A stretch of 8,112 bases of DNA from Clostridiales bacterium (GTDB taxonomy: Bacteria; Bacillota; Clostridia; Lachnospirales; WQUN01): assembly GCA_031254075.1 (NCBI GenBank), contig JAIRVD010000305.1, positions 1 through 8,112 of the forward strand, written 5' to 3'. This document shows positions 6,156 through 8,112 of this stretch, piece by piece. Under the pieces are notes generated by a model. It worked only from the letters and a program-made list of their open reading frames with translations, was not told the DNA's origin and ran no database searches. The translations under genes and the position numbers were made by a program. Numbering within the stretch: the stretch's first letter is position 1; each line of letters opens with the position of its first letter.

Positions 6156-6285
6156 AAATATAACTCCAAAAAAACGCCGCATGATAATTGGAATATTCAA
6201 TCTTTATTATCCGATAACACCGTATTTTATAAAGCGATATTTTATGTTACACTCATTTCAGAAACATTAAAAGGCAGGTAAGATT
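6156..6285 (+). promoter_or_regulatory. Gap with weak extended -10 promoter before the nuclease gene
   Basis: This 130-base AT-rich gap has no clear terminator for the preceding gene. TACACT at 6248-6253 preceded by TGT fits an extended -10 element; the region 17 bases upstream (6225-6230, TTTTAT) is a poor -35. GAATATTC, an 8-bp palindrome at about 6191-6198, and GATAAT / ATTATC (6183-6188 and 6205-6210) form a weak inverted repeat of unknown meaning. Confidence 0.35.
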
Positions 6286-7230
6286 ATGAGTGATGATAAA
6301 AAGCCGCTTGGATATGTAGAGTTGAAAACGGGGGCAAAAGCAATCTACGCAATGAACGACTTCTTTTTGAATTATATGTTTGACAAGACGGATAATTGGG
6401 AAACCCTTCGTTTATTGGTCAATATTATACTTGAAGCGTATATTCAAAAATATCCGAGCCATGGTGTAAAATTGATAAAGGGTAATATTGTAATAGAAAC
6501 TCAATACAAATATTTTTTGGACATTCAAAATGTTACGCGAAACCAAGATATAAAAATGACCGAAAACGATGATAATACAATTTATATCGAGTTTCAAAAT
6601 AGAGCAAGCATATCGCCGACAATCGAGTCACGGGCAATTGAATATTTCGGTTTGGGTATAGGACACGGAAATAATAAAATCGCCGACCAACTTTGGCTGT
6701 TATCGGAAGATGTAAATTCTGTTCTTCACGGGGAAATATTTACAAATTACGCACTCACGGATAAAGTTACAAGCAACCCGTATCCAAAAGGTTCAAGCAT
6801 AATGTTCGTAAGCTTGCAAAAGCTTTCAAAAGAAAAAAGTCCTGCCGGAGAGTTAGCATTATTTCTTCTGGGAAGAACTCAAAACCCGCAAAATGAAAAT
6901 GTGCAGGAAATCGCAAAAAAGTTTAATAATAACCTTAATTTGTTAAAAACAGATAAGGAGGCTTATATGTTAATGACAGTGAAAGACAGCTGGTTGAACG
7001 AAGGGCGCGACGAAGGTTTGGAAGAAGGCATAATCATAGGAAGAAACGAAGGAAGAAAAGAAGGAAGAAAAGAAGGAAGAAGCGAAGGAAGAAAAGAAGG
7101 AAGAAGCGAAGGAAGAAACGAAGGAATAGCTGTAGGGGCGCAAAAATTATTAGATTTATTAAAGAGCGGTCTTTCTCCGGAAGAAGCTTACCAACGGGTT
7201 TTGGGAGACTTTCAACCGCATCCGGAATAA
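6286..7230 (+). CDS. Rpn family / PD-(D/E)XK transposase-like nuclease
   Basis: A 314-residue protein of the Rpn (recombination-promoting nuclease) / TIGR01784 PD-(D/E)XK group, often annotated as a transposase; E. coli members are DNA endonucleases that raise RecA-independent recombination. The N-terminus holds NDFFLNYMFDKTDNWETL (24-41), the family's usual opening. The likely catalytic set is D88 (NQDIK) and E102/Q104 (YIEFQN), followed by SRAIEYF, which matches the R-x-x-x-Y helix of the family. Residues 252-279 are seven tetrapeptide repeats of GRKE, GRSE or GRNE, and the C-terminus has a short helical ending (LDLLKSGLSPEEAYQRV). The start ATG 6286 follows an AGGCAGGT-type site. These genes spread by duplication and transfer and often sit among mobile remnants, as here. 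It appears intact. Confidence 0.85.
   Translation: MSDDKKPLGYVELKTGAKAIYAMNDFFLNYMFDKTDNWETLRLLVNIILEAYIQKYPSHGVKLIKGNIVIETQYKYFLDIQNVTRNQDIKMTENDDNTIYIEFQNRASISPTIESRAIEYFGLGIGHGNNKIADQLWLLSEDVNSVLHGEIFTNYALTDKVTSNPYPKGSSIMFVSLQKLSKEKSPAGELALFLLGRTQNPQNENVQEIAKKFNNNLNLLKTDKEAYMLMTVKDSWLNEGRDEGLEEGIIIGRNEGRKEGRKEGRSEGRKEGRSEGRNEGIAVGAQKLLDLLKSGLSPEEAYQRVLGDFQPHPE
7039..7122 (+). repeat. Seven tandem 12-bp GA-rich repeats inside the nuclease gene
   Basis: Seven units of the form GGAAGAAAAGAA run back to back. Variants end AACGAA or AGCGAA, and an eighth, broken unit begins at 7123. Each unit encodes one tetrapeptide, GRKE, GRSE or GRNE, so gain or loss of a unit keeps the frame. One strand is almost all purines, interrupted by only four cytosines. 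The charged repeats probably form a flexible or helical linker and are common in this nuclease family. Confidence 0.95.
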
Positions 7231-7260
7231 CCCATATCGCCACAGGACTAAGATTTTACC

Positions 7261-7288
7261 TTGACGGAAACACTTCTTATGATATATA
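7261..7288 (+). promoter_or_regulatory. Probable promoter of the AAA_14 remnant
   Basis: TTGACG at 7261-7266 is followed after 16 bases by TATATA at 7283-7288 (18 bases for the overlapping copy at 7285-7290). It lies about 40 bases before the remnant reading frame at 7325, so it may be the surviving promoter of a lost gene. Confidence 0.45.
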
Positions 7289-7324
7289 TAGCAACTCTTT
7301 AGATTTGCATAATAATCATAGGGA

Positions 7325-7423
7325 GTGATTTTTATTTTCTACGAACGCACTATCGAAAAAACTTTGAAAAGTATCAGCGAATCATTCCCCGTATTGAATA
7401 TTTTTGTCCACACGTCAGTCTAA
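7325..7423 (+). pseudogene. Truncated N-terminus of an AAA_14-type ATP-binding protein
   Basis: From GTG 7325 the frame reads ...FYERTIEKTLKSISESFPVL and then turns into unrelated residues and a TAA at 7421-7423. The sequence ERTIEKTLKSISESFPVL is the typical opening of the AAA_14/DUF4143 ATPase family, where the next residues should be LLTGPRQVGKTT, the Walker A loop. Here the homology stops immediately after PVL, so the ATP-binding domain is lost. AGG lies just upstream at 7319-7321, and a promoter-like pair precedes it. I recognise the family from memory, and only about 20 residues match, so the call is moderately sure. Confidence 0.55.
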
Positions 7424-7604
7424 TTTTCACATGGAACGAGACGGAAAAGGTTTTCACTTGTTGAAGAACTCAGAGTGGTCATTTCATCAACGAAGAAGAT
7501 AAATATCAGGAAAACAGCCGCGCATTGCGGATTAGTTGAGTTTGGCTTGAAATCATAAACTCTTGTTGTTTTTTAAATTATATTGACGTGTTTTTGCCCG
7601 TTCT

Positions 7605-7628
7605 GCCATCATTTACTGATGGCTTTTT
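7605..7628 (+). terminator. Perfect intrinsic terminator
   Basis: GCCATCA (7605-7611) pairs exactly with TGATGGC (7617-7623) around TTTAC, followed by TTTTT (7624-7628). The U-tract is only on the plus-strand transcript. No intact gene precedes it, so it probably belonged to the lost gene represented by the remnants upstream. The IS30 fragment starts directly after it. Confidence 0.8.
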
Positions 7629-7629
7629 C

Positions 7630-7707
7630 ATTGAGGTTCAAGAGTGCCTAAACAAAGGTGTATCGTTTAAGGCAATAGCTCGCCGAATTGGCAAAGACTC
7701 ACTTTGA
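7630..7707 (+). pseudogene. IS30-family transposase N-terminal fragment
   Basis: The frame reads IEVQECLNKGVSFKAIARR and then IGKDSL before TGA at 7705-7707. This is the helix-turn-helix opening of IS30-family transposases, whose usual form is close to IEIQECLNKGMSFKAIARRIGKD followed by a Thr-Thr pair. The expected codons before ATT are missing: the match begins abruptly after the terminator's T-run, so the true start codon is lost. A stop falls where a threonine should be, with no frameshift needed, and no DDE catalytic region follows. It is a short dead remnant; the inverted repeats of the element were not found. Confidence 0.65.
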
Positions 7708-7786
7708 ATTATCCAATGCGCACTCGCAGCATTTGATGATTGCCTTGGAAAGAGATAAATCTTTTTCATAGGCAAGCATCTCCAGC

Positions 7787-7912
7787 TTGCATTACAATTC
7801 ATAGTTCATCACACGCAATAATTGCACTTCATAGCAGATGCATTATTTGCGCTACAATATATGCGTTGACATGCACTGCAATTTGAGTTACTATACGTCT
7901 TGCATTAAATTG
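7787..7912 (+). repeat. Five degenerate TTGCATTACAATT-like direct repeats
   Basis: Related stretches begin at 7787 (TTGCATTACAATT), 7822 (TTGCACTTCA), 7847 (TTGCGCTACAATAT), 7871 (ATGCACTGCAATTT) and 7900 (TTGCATTAAATTG). They are 24 to 35 bases apart. TTCATAG also occurs at 7765, 7798 and 7828, and a GCAAT-A-ATTGC palindrome sits at 7815-7825. They surround a strong promoter and could be binding sites, but copies are imperfect and chance is possible in this AT-rich DNA. Confidence 0.3.
7866..7894 (+). promoter_or_regulatory. Strong sigma-70 promoter of the small ORF / lipoprotein unit
   Basis: A perfect TTGACA at 7866-7871 and TACTAT at 7889-7894 are separated by the ideal 17 bases. Transcription should begin near 7901, giving a leader of about 32 bases that contains GGAGGGG (7921-7927) before the ATG at 7933. 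Confidence 0.8.
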
Positions 7913-7932
7913 TTAAACATGGAGGGGATCGT

Positions 7933-8019
7933 ATGAAAAAAATATGTACTTATGCTTGTGTTGTTATATCGGAAAGTTTGCCGATGCGCACATGGTTCAG
8001 AGGGGAAGGGGAAAAATGA
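7933..8019 (+). CDS. 28-residue small ORF, possible leader peptide
   Basis: ATG 7933 has an excellent GGAGGGG ribosome binding site 5 bases upstream and a strong promoter. The product starts MKKICTYACVVISESL, a positively charged and then hydrophobic beginning, and turns polar with RTWFRGEGEK before TGA 8017-8019. The stop overlaps the next gene's possible starts (ATG 8016 and ATG 8019), so ribosomes ending here could restart on the lipoprotein. It may be a leader peptide for translational coupling, or the leftover start of an older exported protein. No homologue is recognised. Confidence 0.5.
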   Translation: MKKICTYACVVISESLPMRTWFRGEGEK

Positions 8020-8112
8020 TGAGAAAAACTAAAGGATTTGCTTTTATTTTTACGCTTGCACTTTTGCTATCTTTGAGTGCCTGCGGTAATACCGAACCCA
8101 TAACATTTGGAA
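8016..8112 (+). CDS. Lipoprotein N-terminus (cut by right edge)
   Basis: The first 32 codons are visible. After two adjacent ATG codons (8016 and 8019) come the basic residues RKTK, a hydrophobic core FAFIFTLALLLSL, and the lipobox LSAC with cysteine at residue 23 counted from ATG 8016. This is a type II signal peptide, so the mature protein would be anchored to the membrane by a lipid on that cysteine. AAGGGG (8006-8011) is 4 bases from the first ATG and 7 from the second, so 8019 is the better start by spacing. What follows (GNTEPITFG) is too short to name a family; a substrate-binding lipoprotein is one possibility. Confidence 0.8.
   Translation, partial: MMRKTKGFAFIFTLALLLSLSACGNTEPITFG

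Larger units (their letters stand above)
7231..7932. other. 702-base stretch with no intact gene: remnants and signals
   Basis: No complete gene could be read on either strand. It contains an AAA_14-like remnant, a perfect terminator and an IS30 fragment, listed separately. Between them, frame 7465-7539 reads SGHFINEEDKYQENSR... before a stop; it looks coding-like but too short to assign. An inverted repeat GAGTTT (7538-7543) / AAACTC (7557-7562) is followed by a T-rich run and may be another weak terminator. The stretch reads as accumulated debris of inserted genes. Confidence 0.6.

Noticed and set aside
6183..6210. Inverted repeat GATAAT / ATTATC as terminator of the fusion gene
   Set aside because: The stem is AT-only with a long loop, and no T-run follows.
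7039..7122. CRISPR-like repeat array
   Set aside because: The repeats are contiguous 12-bp units without spacers and lie in frame within a coding gene.
7034..7243. Minus-strand frame rich in Phe, Leu and Arg
   Set aside because: It is the complement of the GA-rich tandem repeat; its low-complexity residues follow from the repeat, not from a membrane protein.
7465..7539. Frame reading SGHFINEEDKYQENSR, possibly the end of a hydrolase
   Set aside because: Only 24 codons, no start, and the similarity to a hydrolase C-terminus is too vague to name.

Overview
The window looks like a chromosomal segment of a Bacillota-type (Firmicutes) bacterium. The grounds are a Cys4 zinc-type ribosomal protein L33, a single-helix SecE, strong AGGAGG-like ribosome binding sites, an XRE repressor fused to a methyltransferase, and remnants of IS30 and AAA_14-type genes that are common in anaerobic Firmicutes such as Negativicutes and Clostridia. 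The class cannot be fixed from sequence reading alone.

Layout. (1) Bases 1-573, minus strand: the N-terminal membrane part of a seven-helix sensor protein, probably a histidine kinase, cut by the window edge. (2) 691-1386, plus strand: an AIM24/TIGR00266 family protein, divergent from the sensor and closed by a bidirectional terminator at about 1401-1428. (3) 1438-3634, minus strand: the conserved translation/export/transcription operon rpmG-secE-nusG-rplK-rplA. It is driven by a TTGACA-18-TAGTAT promoter. Just before the rplK ribosome binding site lies a hairpin that mimics the L1 binding site of 23S rRNA. Unusually, rplA is followed by a terminator and a convergent gene instead of rplJ-rplL-rpoB. 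(4) 3955-6155, plus strand: two genes 2 bases apart encoding paralogous TehB-like SAM methyltransferases. The first is fused to an N-terminal XRE DNA-binding domain and the second to a C-terminal Cof-type HAD phosphatase. A perfect 14-bp palindrome and TTGAA half-sites lie just upstream. (5) 6286-7230, plus strand: an Rpn/PD-(D/E)XK transposase-like nuclease with a seven-copy 12-bp GA-rich repeat near its 3' end. (6) 7231-7932: a decayed stretch holding an AAA_14 ATPase start remnant, a perfect intrinsic terminator, and an IS30 transposase fragment interrupted by a stop codon. (7) 7866-8112, plus strand: a strong promoter, a 28-codon small ORF, and the start of a lipoprotein gene overlapping it at its stop codon, running off the right edge.

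How the parts fit. The minus-strand operon is core housekeeping and probably autoregulated by L1. The methyltransferase pair looks like a self-regulated two-gene unit whose substrates are unknown. The nuclease and the remnants after it mark a region that has received and lost mobile DNA. The best candidates for something undescribed are the HTH-methyltransferase / methyltransferase-HAD pair with its palindromic upstream region, and the small ORF coupled to the lipoprotein. Nothing in the window is a complete novel system that can be proven from sequence alone.
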